Shown here one piece after another: positions 44,179-53,515 of a stretch of 64,000 bases of DNA. This DNA is from Martelella endophytica (GTDB lineage Bacteria > Pseudomonadota > Alphaproteobacteria > Rhizobiales > Rhizobiaceae), in assembly GCF_000960975.1 (NCBI RefSeq), contig NZ_CP010803.1, forward strand, positions 372,001 to 436,000, written 5' to 3'. The notes under the pieces were generated by a model that saw only the letters and a list, made by a program, of their open reading frames with translations, was not told where the DNA came from and made no database searches. Position 1 is the first letter of the stretch. Each line of letters begins with the position of its first letter. A program made the position numbers and the translations under genes.

Positions 44179-45696
44179 ATGCCGGAGCAGCCTTCCTTCG
44201 TATCGCTGGTCGAACATCCACGGCTGCGCATCGTCGCCTTCATCTTTCTCCTGATGTCGATGTTTCTCGCGACGCTCGACAATCAGATCGTCTCGACCGC
44301 ACTGCCCACAATCGTCGGCGAGTTCGGCGAAATCGAGCGTTTCGGCTGGGTGGCGTCCGCCTATCTGCTCGCCTCCTGCGCCGTCATGCCGATCTATGGC
44401 AAGCTTGGCGACCTTATCGGGCGGAAATATGTGCTGATGGGAGCGATCATCCTGTTTCTCATCGGTTCGCTCACCTGCGGCCTGGCGGTGTCGATGAACA
44501 CGCTGATCGCCGCCCGCGTCCTGCAGGGTTTCGGCGGTGGCGGGCTGATGGTGTCGATCTTCGCACTCAATGCAGACCTGTTCTCGCCACGGGAGCGGCC
44601 GAAATACCAGAGCTATTCCAGCCTGGTGATCATGACCTCGGGTGCGCTCGGCCCGCTGCTCGGCGGCACCATGACCGCCGCCTTCGGCTGGCGCTCGATC
44701 TTTCTCATCAATCTGCCGCTCGGCATCATCGTCCTCGTCGGACTGTTCTTCCTGATCCCCAACCGCAAGCCGAACCGCACGCCGAGGATCGATTTCGCCG
44801 GCGCGCTCCTGCTCGCGATCACCGTGACCGGCATTGTTCTGTGGAGCGATTCCGCGCAGATCTTCGGCTCCATGCTGGCGCCGGAAAGCCTGGCGGTGAT
44901 CGGGTTCGCCATCCTCTGCGCAATCGTCTGGATCATGGTCGAAAGACTGGCGCCGGAGCCGATCATTCCGCTGTCGCTACTTAGGAACCCGACCGTCGCC
45001 CTGCTCATCCTCGTCTCGATCACCAGCGGCGGCATCGCCATCGGCATGGTTAACTACTTCGCCCTGTTCCTGCAGACCGTCCACGAATTGACGCCGACTG
45101 CGGCAGGTCTGTTCTTCATTCCTGTCACCCTGGGCATCGTTGTCGGGTCGATCTCGAGCGGCCGGCTGATGTCGGCGACCGGTCGCTACAAGCCTTACGC
45201 CATCGCCGGGCTTGCGATCAGCACATGCTGCTTTGCGACGCTGACGCTGATCGCCACGAGCGCACCGCTCTTTGCCATTGCCCTGGTCATGGGCATGCAG
45301 GGTCTCGGTATCGGGCTTGGCCAGCAGGTCCCCGTGCTCGGCGTCCAGAACGCCGCACGCGGCGGCGATATCGGCGCGGCCACCGGAACGGTGACGCTGT
45401 CGCGGATGATCGGCGGCGCATCGGCCATTTCTGTTTATGGCGCCATCCTGGCGCAGGGGCTCAACGCGGCGCCGCCCGTGCCGGGCATCGGCCCGCTCTC
45501 CGAGGTGACGCCGGCAGCGATCTCCACCCTCACCGGCGCCGCCCATGACGCGGCGATCGCCGGCTACGGCGCCACCTTCACGCATCTCTTCATGTTTGCC
45601 TGCCTGACGGCAATCATCGGCCTGGTTGCCGCCATCAGCCTCCGCCCCGTGGCGCTGGGCGCGACGGCGGAGGCGCCCGCACGGGCGCCTGCCTGA
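44179..45696 (+). CDS. MFS multidrug efflux transporter, DHA2 (14-helix) family
   Basis: A 505-residue proton-driven efflux pump. The N-terminal half has FLATLDNQIVSTALPTI (motif D1), GKLGDLIGRKYVLM (motif A) and LIAARVLQGFGGGGLM (motif B); motif C appears as SGALGPLLGGTMTAAFGWRSIFLINLP. About 14 hydrophobic helices fit the EmrB/QacA group. It exports toxic compounds from the cytoplasm or membrane; the drug range is not readable. It is regulated by the divergent MarR gene through the shared 123-base region. Confidence 0.93.
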   Translation: MPEQPSFVSLVEHPRLRIVAFIFLLMSMFLATLDNQIVSTALPTIVGEFGEIERFGWVASAYLLASCAVMPIYGKLGDLIGRKYVLMGAIILFLIGSLTCGLAVSMNTLIAARVLQGFGGGGLMVSIFALNADLFSPRERPKYQSYSSLVIMTSGALGPLLGGTMTAAFGWRSIFLINLPLGIIVLVGLFFLIPNRKPNRTPRIDFAGALLLAITVTGIVLWSDSAQIFGSMLAPESLAVIGFAILCAIVWIMVERLAPEPIIPLSLLRNPTVALLILVSITSGGIAIGMVNYFALFLQTVHELTPTAAGLFFIPVTLGIVVGSISSGRLMSATGRYKPYAIAGLAISTCCFATLTLIATSAPLFAIALVMGMQGLGIGLGQQVPVLGVQNAARGGDIGAATGTVTLSRMIGGASAISVYGAILAQGLNAAPPVPGIGPLSEVTPAAISTLTGAAHDAAIAGYGATFTHLFMFACLTAIIGLVAAISLRPVALGATAEAPARAPA

Positions 45697-45727
45697 CATG
45701 GTCAACCGGGGATGGCGCGAGGCCGGC

Positions 45728-46936
45728 CTATCCGCCGCGCTTGGAAAGCGCCAGCGCCTTCGGGGCGGGCCGATCGATACCGGACGGGGGGGACGGCTTC
45801 GCCTGTTTCTGCCGCAACCGCCCGGCGCGGGCGAGCGCATAGCGCGCCACCGCATACTGGATGACGATGCCGGTTAGGAGCAAAAGCGTATCCTCCAGCA
45901 GCGTTGTCGAAACGATCAGGCGGAAGAGCTGCAGGCTGAAGGCGATCAGCGAGCCCGTGACGAAAGTCACGAGGCTGGCGCGGCCCATGATGTTGAACGG
46001 CGAGAACACCCTCGCCCCCAGCAGGCTGCGCAGACCCGGCAGATAGATGACGATATAGGCGAGTGCCAGGATATGGGCGATGCGCGGCAGGCCGAGCGTT
46101 TCCTTACTGGTATCGGCGATGATCGCAGGCGTGATCGATGGAAACGGAAAGGCGTAGTGCCCGGTAAACCGCCAGACCGCCGCAAACACCACAAACCCGA
46201 CGCAAAGGGCATAAAGTTTGGACGAGAACGGCACGAGGCTCCAGCCCTGCCGCCGGGCCGTGCCGATCGCAAGCCCGATCGCAAACAGAAGCAGCCAGCA
46301 GAACGGGTCGAAATACCATGCCCAATCGCCGGGATAGGCCGGCATGTTGGTGTCGAGGCCGCGCGAGACCAGCCAGATGACGACGGCGAAGCCAAGCATC
46401 ATGCCGAGACTCTGCCGGCCGATCCACAACAGCAGCGGCACCGCGGCAAAGAGCGCGACATAGAGCGGCAGGATGTTGAAGTAACTCACCTGGTAGCTCA
46501 GCGTGAACAGGCCGATCGCCGTCGCCAGCGGCTTTTCCCAGACCCAGTCGATGCCGTTGTTCTCAGCAAACTCGATCATGCCGAAATAGACGACGACCGG
46601 AATGGTGATGGCCAGCGCCAGAATGGTCGAGAGCAGATGCGCGCCGTAAATGGTAAGGCCCCGTTTCCAGACCCTCAGCGCCGCGGCCCACATCTGGCCC
46701 GGCACGAAGCGATGGCTATAGGCGAGCCCCGCCGAAATGCCCGAGATCAGTACAAACGCCTCGGCGGCATCGGAAAAGCCGATCATTCGGATGGTGTAGA
46801 ACGAATACAGGTTCTCCGGCACATGATCGATGAAGATCATGATCAGCGCCAGACCGCGCAAGACATCAATACGGGGGTCGCGCTCAGATTTGCGCGCCCC
46901 TGCCAATGCGCCGGAGCGCACAGCCACCTGGTTCAA
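45728..46936 (-). CDS. opgC: OpgC-type membrane acyltransferase (glucan succinylation)
   Basis: A 402-residue polytopic protein of the OpgC/acyltransferase-3 type. It starts with the motif DPRIDVLRGLALIMIFIDHVPEN and continues with about ten membrane helices (VLISGISAGLAYSHRFV; PGDWAWYFDPFCWLLLFAIG). OpgC decorates periplasmic glucans with succinyl groups. It begins 11 bases after opgH, at the end of the operon, which supports the assignment. Confidence 0.9.
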   Translation of the reverse strand: MNQVAVRSGALAGARKSERDPRIDVLRGLALIMIFIDHVPENLYSFYTIRMIGFSDAAEAFVLISGISAGLAYSHRFVPGQMWAAALRVWKRGLTIYGAHLLSTILALAITIPVVVYFGMIEFAENNGIDWVWEKPLATAIGLFTLSYQVSYFNILPLYVALFAAVPLLLWIGRQSLGMMLGFAVVIWLVSRGLDTNMPAYPGDWAWYFDPFCWLLLFAIGLAIGTARRQGWSLVPFSSKLYALCVGFVVFAAVWRFTGHYAFPFPSITPAIIADTSKETLGLPRIAHILALAYIVIYLPGLRSLLGARVFSPFNIMGRASLVTFVTGSLIAFSLQLFRLIVSTTLLEDTLLLLTGIVIQYAVARYALARAGRLRQKQAKPSPPSGIDRPAPKALALSKRGG

Positions 46937-46947
46937 AGGCTTGATCC

Positions 46948-48762
46948 TTACATCGCCGAATATGCGGGTTCGGCTTCCCCCGTTTTCGGTTCATCCGTCT
47001 CTTCTTTAACGAAGACGGAAGCGTCGGGTTCCAACCAGCGCGCGATGATGCGATCTCTTTCGATCATCACGGGAGGGCGCGTGGTCTCTTCAACAGTGCG
47101 GAACAGCCCACACCGGGCGGCAATGCGGCCGCTTTCGGGCGAAGAACTGAAGGAGATCAGCAACGGTGCCAGGATCTGCGGCACGGCGATCGGCGTCAGC
47201 CACCAGAACAGGTCGGGCGCGAGCGTCCAGGCCCCGGCCAGCATGACAATACCGGTGAGCACGATCCACCAGCTGGCCCGGAAGCTTTCGCCAAGGCCGA
47301 TCGAATGGCCTTCGCGATCGGAAGCCGGCCAGCCGCCATCCATGCCGAGGATGACCTGCATCACCGAGCGGCTCTGATACATCAGCGTGATCGGCGCGAG
47401 CATCGAGGACCAGATGATCTCGATGAGAGTCGACCAGAAAACGCCGATGAAGCCACCGAAGCGACGAGCCTCGCCGGAGAGCCCGCTGCGCAGCGCGATC
47501 AAGAGCTTCGGTCCGATCAACAGGCCGCCGACGCCGACGAGCAGCGTCACCGCAAGCGCCGTCTCGGCACGCGGGAAGATCGCCGGCAGATAGGGGCTCG
47601 GGAAATAATCGGGGTCGGGCGCAAACAGCGGCGCCACGATGGAGGCGGCAATGAACATCATCCACAAGGGCGAGCTCAGATAGGCCATCACCCCCTGAAG
47701 GAAGGTGAAGCGGTTCCAGGCCTTGATGCCGGGCGCGAACAGGAGGCGGATATGCTGAAGGTTGCCCTGGCACCAGCGGCGGTCACGCTTGGCGAAATCG
47801 ACGGCATTCTGCGGGCCTTCCTCGTAGGAACCCTCCAGATCCGCATCGACCCGGACGATCCAGCCGTTGCGGGCCAGCAGCGCCGCCTCGACATAGTCGT
47901 GCGAAAGGATGTGGCCACCAAACGGCGGGGCACCGGTCAGGGCTGGCAGGCCGCAGCTTTCGGCGAAGGCGTTTGTCCGCACCATCGCATTATGGCCCCA
48001 GAAAGGCCCCTCGACGCCCTGCATGCGGGCCAGGCCGCGGGTGAAGATCGGCGAGAACAGGCCGGCCGAGAACTGCAGCGCCCGGGCGAACCACGAGCGG
48101 GAGGCAACGATCTTCGGCAGCGTCTGCAGAAGCCCGAGCTTGGGTTCGGCTTCCATCCGCCGCAGCATTTCGACGATCGTCTCGCCTTCCATCAGGCTGT
48201 CGGCATCGAGAATCAGCATGAAGGGATAGCGCGCGCCGTGGCGGCGCACGAAATCGCCAATATTGCCGGCCTTCTTGCCGGAATTGTCGGTGCGGCGACG
48301 ATAGAAGGCCTCTATCCCCTCCGGCATGTCCGAATGCAGCTTGAGGAACCATTGCTCTTCCGCCGCGATCACCTCGGGGTCGCGGCTGTCGGAAAGGATG
48401 GCGATGTCGAAGAGGTTTCCATAGGGCGTCGCGGCAAGGCTGCTTGCCATTGCCGCTGCGGAGGAAAACGTTGCGCGCGGGTCTTCGTTATAGACAGGGA
48501 TGAGGATCGCCGTCTTGGCGCTCTGCCCGCTTTCGGCAAGCTTGGCGCGCGCCGGCGTCTTGATACGGGCGCCGATCAGGCCACCGATACCAAGCGTTGC
48601 ACCCCAGGCAATCCACGCAGCCGTGGCCGCGCAAAGCCCGATCCTGACGAAGTCGACCCAATCCGTGCCATCGGCAAAAAACACATCCATCGCGAGACGC
48701 GTGGCGATGGCCGCAACGATCGCGGCAAAGGTCATCGAAAGGGTGCGCCGGAAGGCTAGCAT
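46948..48762 (-). CDS. opgH: Osmoregulated periplasmic glucan glucosyltransferase OpgH (short form)
   Basis: A 604-residue GT2 membrane glucosyltransferase that builds the beta-1,2-linked glucan backbone from UDP-glucose. Motifs are AILIPVYNEDPRATFSSAAAM, MLILDADSLMEGETI (D-x-D), GHNAMVRTNAFAE, ILSHDYVEAALLARNGW and RRWCQGNLQHIRLL. It lacks the roughly 140-residue cytoplasmic N-terminal region and some of the C-terminus of the 847-residue E. coli enzyme, a form common in alphaproteobacteria. The ribosome site GGGGGAAG precedes the ATG; a perfect hairpin (48783-48801) lies just upstream in the leader. Confidence 0.93.
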   Translation of the reverse strand: MLAFRRTLSMTFAAIVAAIATRLAMDVFFADGTDWVDFVRIGLCAATAAWIAWGATLGIGGLIGARIKTPARAKLAESGQSAKTAILIPVYNEDPRATFSSAAAMASSLAATPYGNLFDIAILSDSRDPEVIAAEEQWFLKLHSDMPEGIEAFYRRRTDNSGKKAGNIGDFVRRHGARYPFMLILDADSLMEGETIVEMLRRMEAEPKLGLLQTLPKIVASRSWFARALQFSAGLFSPIFTRGLARMQGVEGPFWGHNAMVRTNAFAESCGLPALTGAPPFGGHILSHDYVEAALLARNGWIVRVDADLEGSYEEGPQNAVDFAKRDRRWCQGNLQHIRLLFAPGIKAWNRFTFLQGVMAYLSSPLWMMFIAASIVAPLFAPDPDYFPSPYLPAIFPRAETALAVTLLVGVGGLLIGPKLLIALRSGLSGEARRFGGFIGVFWSTLIEIIWSSMLAPITLMYQSRSVMQVILGMDGGWPASDREGHSIGLGESFRASWWIVLTGIVMLAGAWTLAPDLFWWLTPIAVPQILAPLLISFSSSPESGRIAARCGLFRTVEETTRPPVMIERDRIIARWLEPDASVFVKEETDEPKTGEAEPAYSAM

Positions 48763-48782
48763 GGATCTTCCCCCTGCTGGGC

Positions 48783-48801
48783 CCCGGCCGAATCGGCCGG
48801 G
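48783..48801 (-). promoter_or_regulatory. Stem-loop in the opg operon between the small gene and opgH
   Basis: CCCGGCCG and CGGCCGGG (8-bp stem) surround the 3-base loop AAT. The hairpin lies 20 bases upstream of opgH and has no T tract. It could be an RNA-processing or stability element that sets the OpgG:OpgH ratio. Confidence 0.4.
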
Positions 48802-48836
48802 CTACGGTCAGCATGCGCCTCTATGGCGCATGGCTA

Positions 48837-49016
48837 TCAAAAACGCATTGAACGCGGGCGCTGCCAGGCGAGCACCGGCGACAGGATGATCGACAGCACG
48901 CCATAACGTCGGCGTGCTCGCTCCAGTCGCTGTTCAGGCATGGGAAGCGGCGCCGCCGCCGGAAGGAACCGGCTAAAATCGGACGTTTGATTGAACCTGT
49001 TAATTGGGTCGCTCAT
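48837..49016 (-). CDS. 59-residue small protein between opgG and opgH (positional OpgI)
   Basis: The frame begins at ATG 49016, with GGAGAGAAGG directly upstream inside the end of opgG, and overlaps opgG by 17 bases. It reads MSDPINRFNQTSDFSRFLPA at the start, has an Arg-rich middle (QRLERARRRYG) and a short hydrophobic stretch (VLSIILSPVLAW) near the end. The strong ribosome site and coupling to opgG argue for a real gene. I recall an opgGIHC operon in Rhodobacter sphaeroides with an opgI gene at this position; whether the two are homologous cannot be checked here. It might assist OpgH at the membrane. Confidence 0.7.
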   Translation of the reverse strand: MSDPINRFNQTSDFSRFLPAAAPLPMPEQRLERARRRYGVLSIILSPVLAWQRPRSMRF

Positions 49017-50619
49017 TGCCTTCTCTCCATTGATAGAGCCAGGTTTCGGTCAGTTCGCGATCGCCATCGGTTAGGGAGGCAACCAGTTCCACCGGCTCAT
49101 CGCCGTCGGGACGCAGGTCGATCGCGAGACGCCAGATACCCTGGCCGCGGATGGCAGAGACCGTGCTGTGCTCGATCTTGCCGTTGGTTACATTCAGTTG
49201 TTCCTTGACTTCCGCACCGGCCGCCAGGTCATCCAGCGGTGTTCCGGCAAAGTCGACGACGATCTTGCGGATGCCATCATCCGGTTCGCCGCCAGACACA
49301 CCGCCTTCGCCGGTGCGCAAGTCCACGACGCGGCCAAGCCGCGCCGTGTCTTCTTCCATCGCCCCCCAGGTCAGCCGGTAGCCAAACTCGGCGGATTCCC
49401 CGCCCTTGGCCTGTTGGTCCGGCTGCCAGAAGCAGACGATATTGTCATTGACTTCCTTGTCCGTCGGAATTTCGACGAGGGCGATCGCGCCCTTGCCCCA
49501 GTTTCCGAGCGGCTCCACCAGCAATGACGGCCGGCGCTCGTAATGCGCCTCGGCATCCTGGTAGTCATCAAAATCGCGGTGGCGCTGGTAAAGACCAAAT
49601 GCGCGCGGGTTTTCCTCCGCAAAGAAGGAATTGGCCAGCTTCTTGGAATTCTGCAGGCTGCGCCACAATTCGGTGCCATCGGCTCGCACGATCTTCAGAC
49701 CTTCGCTGTCGTGAACCCGTTCCCGGTAGTCATCGAACGCATGGTGGTTGGCCGGTCCGAAAAGGAACATCGAAGTCATAGGTGCAACGCCGAGACGCTC
49801 GATATCGTTCCGGAAAAAAAGCCGCGCCGTGACATCCATGCGCGTATTTTTTCCAGGCGTGATCACAAACCGGTAGGCGCCCGTCGCACTCGGACCTTCA
49901 AGAGCCGCATAAACGGTGATCTTGTCGGTGTCTGCCGTCGGCCTCTCGATATAGAACGAGGAGAACCGCGGAAACTCCTCGCCCTGGCCCGTTGCCGTGT
50001 TGACCGCGAGGCCACGCGCCGACAGGCCGTAAAGATTGCCCTGCCCCAACGCCCGGAAATAGGAGGAACCAAGGAACGAGATCAGTTCGTCGCTGACTTC
50101 CTTGCGGTTCAGCGGGTAGTTGATTCGGAAACCCGCAACGCCCGGCAGCTGGATGCCCTTGAACTGATCCGGGCTGAGCGGCGGGCGATAGATGAAATCG
50201 TCCGCCGTGAACTGCAGCATCTGGGCCTTGCCGTCGGCAACCTCGTAGATTTCGACCGGGGTCTTGAACAGCCAGCCGAGCGAAAATGCATGAAGCTGGA
50301 AGTCCGACTGATCCCGCCAGATCGCCTTGTTGGGATCGTAGCGAATCGCCCGGTAGTCATCATACTGAAGCGACTTGAAGGGCTCGGGAACATTCTGCCC
50401 CGGCTCCTGATAGTCCTCGCCCGCCTTCGCCTTCATGGTGGCCGTCAGCGTATCGAATGAAAAGCCGCCCGCTTCCGGCTCAGGCGCCTTCGGCTCGCCG
50501 TTCTGGTTCGGCACCTTGCTGGGTTCAACCGGCGCATCCTGGGCAAAAGCCGCGCCGGCCACACCCGATAGAGCGATCGCGCTGACCGCTGTGTGCGCTA
50601 GGAAAGTCCGTCGTTTCAT
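49000..50619 (-). CDS. opgG: Periplasmic glucan biosynthesis protein OpgG
   Basis: A 539-residue OpgG/MdoG protein. The N-terminus KRRTFLAHTAVSAIALSGVAGAAFAQ has a twin-arginine-like motif (RRTFLA), suggesting Tat export with cleavage at AFA-Q. The mature beta-sandwich has the family segments YDDYRAIRYDPNKAIWR, FRINYPLNRK, SSYFRALGQG, YGLSARGLA and MTSMFLFGPANHHAFDDYR. OpgG is required for glucan branching or assembly. The start at ATG 50619 is set by the signal peptide. It is the first gene of the opg operon. Confidence 0.94.
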   Translation of the reverse strand: MKRRTFLAHTAVSAIALSGVAGAAFAQDAPVEPSKVPNQNGEPKAPEPEAGGFSFDTLTATMKAKAGEDYQEPGQNVPEPFKSLQYDDYRAIRYDPNKAIWRDQSDFQLHAFSLGWLFKTPVEIYEVADGKAQMLQFTADDFIYRPPLSPDQFKGIQLPGVAGFRINYPLNRKEVSDELISFLGSSYFRALGQGNLYGLSARGLAVNTATGQGEEFPRFSSFYIERPTADTDKITVYAALEGPSATGAYRFVITPGKNTRMDVTARLFFRNDIERLGVAPMTSMFLFGPANHHAFDDYRERVHDSEGLKIVRADGTELWRSLQNSKKLANSFFAEENPRAFGLYQRHRDFDDYQDAEAHYERRPSLLVEPLGNWGKGAIALVEIPTDKEVNDNIVCFWQPDQQAKGGESAEFGYRLTWGAMEEDTARLGRVVDLRTGEGGVSGGEPDDGIRKIVVDFAGTPLDDLAAGAEVKEQLNVTNGKIEHSTVSAIRGQGIWRLAIDLRPDGDEPVELVASLTDGDRELTETWLYQWREGNERPN

Positions 50620-50857
50620 TCGCAATCCCGTCAATTCGAAAAGTCTTTTCCCTGAAATGCTGCAAAGCGGCGGGCTCTGAAAAACCATTGCGTCAGGCAG
50701 GCGGAAAAATCGACACACGCTCACCGGCGGGCGAAGTCACCATCAAACCCGTCGACTCCCTAACGAGGAAGTCAACCAGGAGTTCCCAGCCATTTCAGAA
50801 AAAGTCATTTCAGATCAACCACGCGCATACAGATGCATAACGTCCGATTTTTTACAA
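50620..50857. other. Upstream region of the opg operon, no gene seen
   Basis: Non-coding sequence between the opgG start and the FKBP terminator. It should hold the promoter of the opg operon, but I see no clear -35/-10 pair. AT content rises around 50790-50860. Confidence 0.4.
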
Positions 50858-50898
50858 GGGAAAAGGGGCTGGAATGCGGTAACGCATACCAGCCCCTT
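50858..50898 (-). terminator. Intrinsic terminator behind the FKBP gene
   Basis: A long stem AAGGGGCTGG-AATGCG pairs with CGCAT-ACCAGCCCCTT (50863-50898), and on the minus strand it is followed by TTTTCCC and further T residues. It lies about 120 bases past the FKBP stop. Confidence 0.7.
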
Positions 50899-51015
50899 CA
50901 AAAAGGACGAAGTCGGGCAAAATCCTGGCCCGTTCAAGGCGGCGAAAACCCTGCACCGCAATATCGCCGCAGTGGCTTCAGCAGCCTCGGGGGCATCACT
51001 GGAGCGCCCTGAAAT

Positions 51016-51453
51016 TCAGGCGGCCTTGACGATTTCAACCAGTTCTACGGCGAAATTAAGGTCCTGACCGGCGAGCGGATGATTGGCATCCACAGTCACT
51101 TCCTCCGGCTCGACCTTGGTGACGATCAGCGGCACCGTCTCGCCATTCGGCGTGCGGGCCTGAAGCTGCATGCCGGGCGTGATTTCCATTTCCTGCGGCA
51201 TGGCCGAACGCGGTACGACCTGAACCTTCTGCGGATCGTGATCGCCATAGGCTTCGGCTGCCGGGACCTGCACGGCGCGGCTGTCGCCGACGTTCATGCC
51301 GGCGATTTCGCGGTCGAGACCGGGGATGATCTGGCCGGCACCGACGGTGAATTCCAGCGGCTGGCGGCCTTGCGAGGAATCGAACATGGAACCGTCGTTC
51401 AGCGTTCCGGTGTAGTGAATACGAACGGTATCGCCGCTCTTTGCTTCTGCCAT
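51016..51453 (-). CDS. FKBP-type peptidyl-prolyl isomerase (SlyD-like)
   Basis: A 145-residue FKBP with the SlyD layout: the isomerase strands GDTVRIHYTGTLNDGSMFDSS and PLEFTVGAGQIIPGLDREIAGM, then an inserted chaperone flap (about residues 70-120, DHDPQKVQVVPRSAMP), then NHPLAGQDLNFAVELVEI. It lacks the His-rich metal tail of SlyD. It speeds proline isomerisation during folding. AGGAG lies upstream of the ATG at 51453; the longer frame is Pro/Ala/Arg-rich and unlikely. Confidence 0.93.
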   Translation of the reverse strand: MAEAKSGDTVRIHYTGTLNDGSMFDSSQGRQPLEFTVGAGQIIPGLDREIAGMNVGDSRAVQVPAAEAYGDHDPQKVQVVPRSAMPQEMEITPGMQLQARTPNGETVPLIVTKVEPEEVTVDANHPLAGQDLNFAVELVEIVKAA

Positions 51454-51930
51454 TTCGTGTGCTCCTTCCTTGTGAACACCGGGCACCCCGGCCGGAAGAC
51501 CGGCGGGAGGCGCCGTTTTCTTCTCTCGAGGCGCGCTCGCGCGCACCCCAACAGGACGAGCCGACACGCGTTTTCCTGCATGACGACCGGCGGATTGGGC
51601 GTCCGGCGCACCGGACACGCTCACAACCTAGTGATTTCCCCACGGGTTTTCAAATCGACGTCCATATTGCTGCCACGAAGCGGCGCTTTTGCTCCTGTTG
51701 CCGAAGCGTCGCAGCCATTAAATTGGGTGGTGCGCCACTTGAACTACATCAGGAAAACAGCAATACCGGAGGCATGGTTCGGCGCTGGCCGGAAGCCGGC
51801 GTGCCACCGAAAGGACGGTCCCGCCGGCAAACGGCCGATGGTCGCGTGGCGGGAACGGAGAGAAATTCCGGAAACTTTTTCCCTGCGGAACGTTTCCATA
51901 AGGGGTTTTGTACAAGCGGACTGTGCAGGC
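51454..51930. other. Divergent intergenic region, FKBP to M48 protease
   Basis: A 477-base stretch between diverging genes. Frames from both neighbours extend through it but with Arg/Pro-rich composition and no domain. It must hold both promoters; I see no convincing consensus element or hairpin with a T tract. Confidence 0.4.
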
Positions 51931-53439
51931 ATGGTGAAGCAAATCGGTTTCGGCCGCATGATGAGTTTGATGGCGCGGCCCGCGAAAGCCAGCCGGCTTG
52001 GCGCCGCAGTGGCAATGGCGAGCCTGATTGCACTGACCGCCTGCCAGACGGACGACACGTATTTCATCCGTCCCGAGACCGTCGCCACCGAACAGACCGT
52101 CGAGGCGCTGACGCGCAACGATCCGAACGCGGCCATGGGCGCGCGCGAACATCCGCATATCCTCGAAACCTATGGCGGCCAGTATCGCGATCCCCAGGTG
52201 GAGCGGCTGGTGGCCCGCATCGCGGGGGCGCTGACGGCGGTTTCCGAAAACCCGCAGCAGACCTTCCGGATCACCATCCTCAACTCGCCAACCATCAATG
52301 CCTTCGCGCTTCCGGGCGGCTATCTCTATGTCACCCGCGGGCTGGTGGCGCTTGCCAATGATGCCTCCGAACTCGCCGCTGTGCTGGCCCACGAGATGGC
52401 CCACGTCACCGCCAATCACGGCATTCAGCGCCAGCAGCTGGAAGAGGCCGAAGCGATCTCGAACGAGGTCGTGTCCGAGGTCGTTCCGGACAACGCCCGC
52501 GTGGAACAGATCGCCGCCCGCGGCAAGCTGCGGCTCGCCGCCTTCTCGCGGCAGCAGGAGCTGGAGGCCGACGCGATCGGCATCCGCACCATGGCCGAGG
52601 CCGGTTACGATCCCTATGCCGCCGCCCGCTTCCTGCACGCCATGTCGGCCTATGCGAACTATCTGGCGAACGACCTTGATTCGCAGCCACTGGACTTCCT
52701 GTCCAGCCATCCGAGCACGCCGCGCCGCATCGAGCTTGCCGAGGAGCAGGCGCGTCAATACGCCAATGTCGGCGCGACCGAAACCGGCAGGGATTACTAT
52801 CTGAACGGCATCAACGGCATGCTCTACGGCAGCAATCCGGATGAAGGCTATATTCGCGGCCGGGACTTCTATCATCCGGGCCTGCGCATCAGTTTCCGCG
52901 TGCCACCGGGCTTCTCCATGACCGACAAGGCCAATGCCGTCGTGGCCACCGGCCCGAACGACGTCGCCATCCGCTTTGACGGGGTGAAGGCCAACGGCAA
53001 GCGCGATATCGAATCCTATATCGAGAGCGGCTGGGTGACCGGCCTTGTTCCGGATTCCGTCCGCCCGGCGACAGTCAACGGCATGCCTGCGGCGACGGCC
53101 CGCGCCGTCGCAGGCGAATGGGCCTTCGATGTCACAGCCATCCGCGACGGCAACGACATCTACCGGCTGCTGACGGCGGCCCCGCGCGGCAGCACCGATC
53201 TCGACGGCATCGCCGCGGCGCTGCGCGACAGCTTCCACAAGATGACGCCGGACGAGATGGCCAATCTGAAGCCGCTCAGGATCCGTGTCGTCAAGGTCGC
53301 CCCTGGCGACACCATGGCCAGCGTCTCAGCCCAGATGATGGGCACCGATCGCAAGCTTGCCCTCTTCCGGGCCCTGAACGACCTTCCGGCCGGCGCCACA
53401 CTTTCGGTCGGCCAGGAGGTCAAGATCGTTTCGCAGTGA
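51931..53439 (+). CDS. M48-family periplasmic metalloprotease, lipoprotein
   Basis: A 502-residue BepA/LoiP-like zinc protease. A lipobox LTAC lies at about residues 35-38, so it is anchored to a membrane by Cys38. The active site is HEMAH (residues 154-158) with the ligand segment ELEAD (about 210-214). The C-terminus, after a linker domain, ends with a LysM-like module (VKVAPGDTMASVSAQMMG; LPAGATLSVGQEVKIV) that may bind peptidoglycan. It probably degrades misassembled envelope proteins. ATG 51931 is used; ATGs at 51958 or 51961 are possible. Confidence 0.92.
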   Translation: MVKQIGFGRMMSLMARPAKASRLGAAVAMASLIALTACQTDDTYFIRPETVATEQTVEALTRNDPNAAMGAREHPHILETYGGQYRDPQVERLVARIAGALTAVSENPQQTFRITILNSPTINAFALPGGYLYVTRGLVALANDASELAAVLAHEMAHVTANHGIQRQQLEEAEAISNEVVSEVVPDNARVEQIAARGKLRLAAFSRQQELEADAIGIRTMAEAGYDPYAAARFLHAMSAYANYLANDLDSQPLDFLSSHPSTPRRIELAEEQARQYANVGATETGRDYYLNGINGMLYGSNPDEGYIRGRDFYHPGLRISFRVPPGFSMTDKANAVVATGPNDVAIRFDGVKANGKRDIESYIESGWVTGLVPDSVRPATVNGMPAATARAVAGEWAFDVTAIRDGNDIYRLLTAAPRGSTDLDGIAAALRDSFHKMTPDEMANLKPLRIRVVKVAPGDTMASVSAQMMGTDRKLALFRALNDLPAGATLSVGQEVKIVSQ

Positions 53440-53515
53440 CCTGCCGGCGCACCTAAACTTGCGGTAGCGAGGGATTGCGGCTAGGCTAAGGGTTCAACTC
53501 TGTGGAGTGCGGCTC

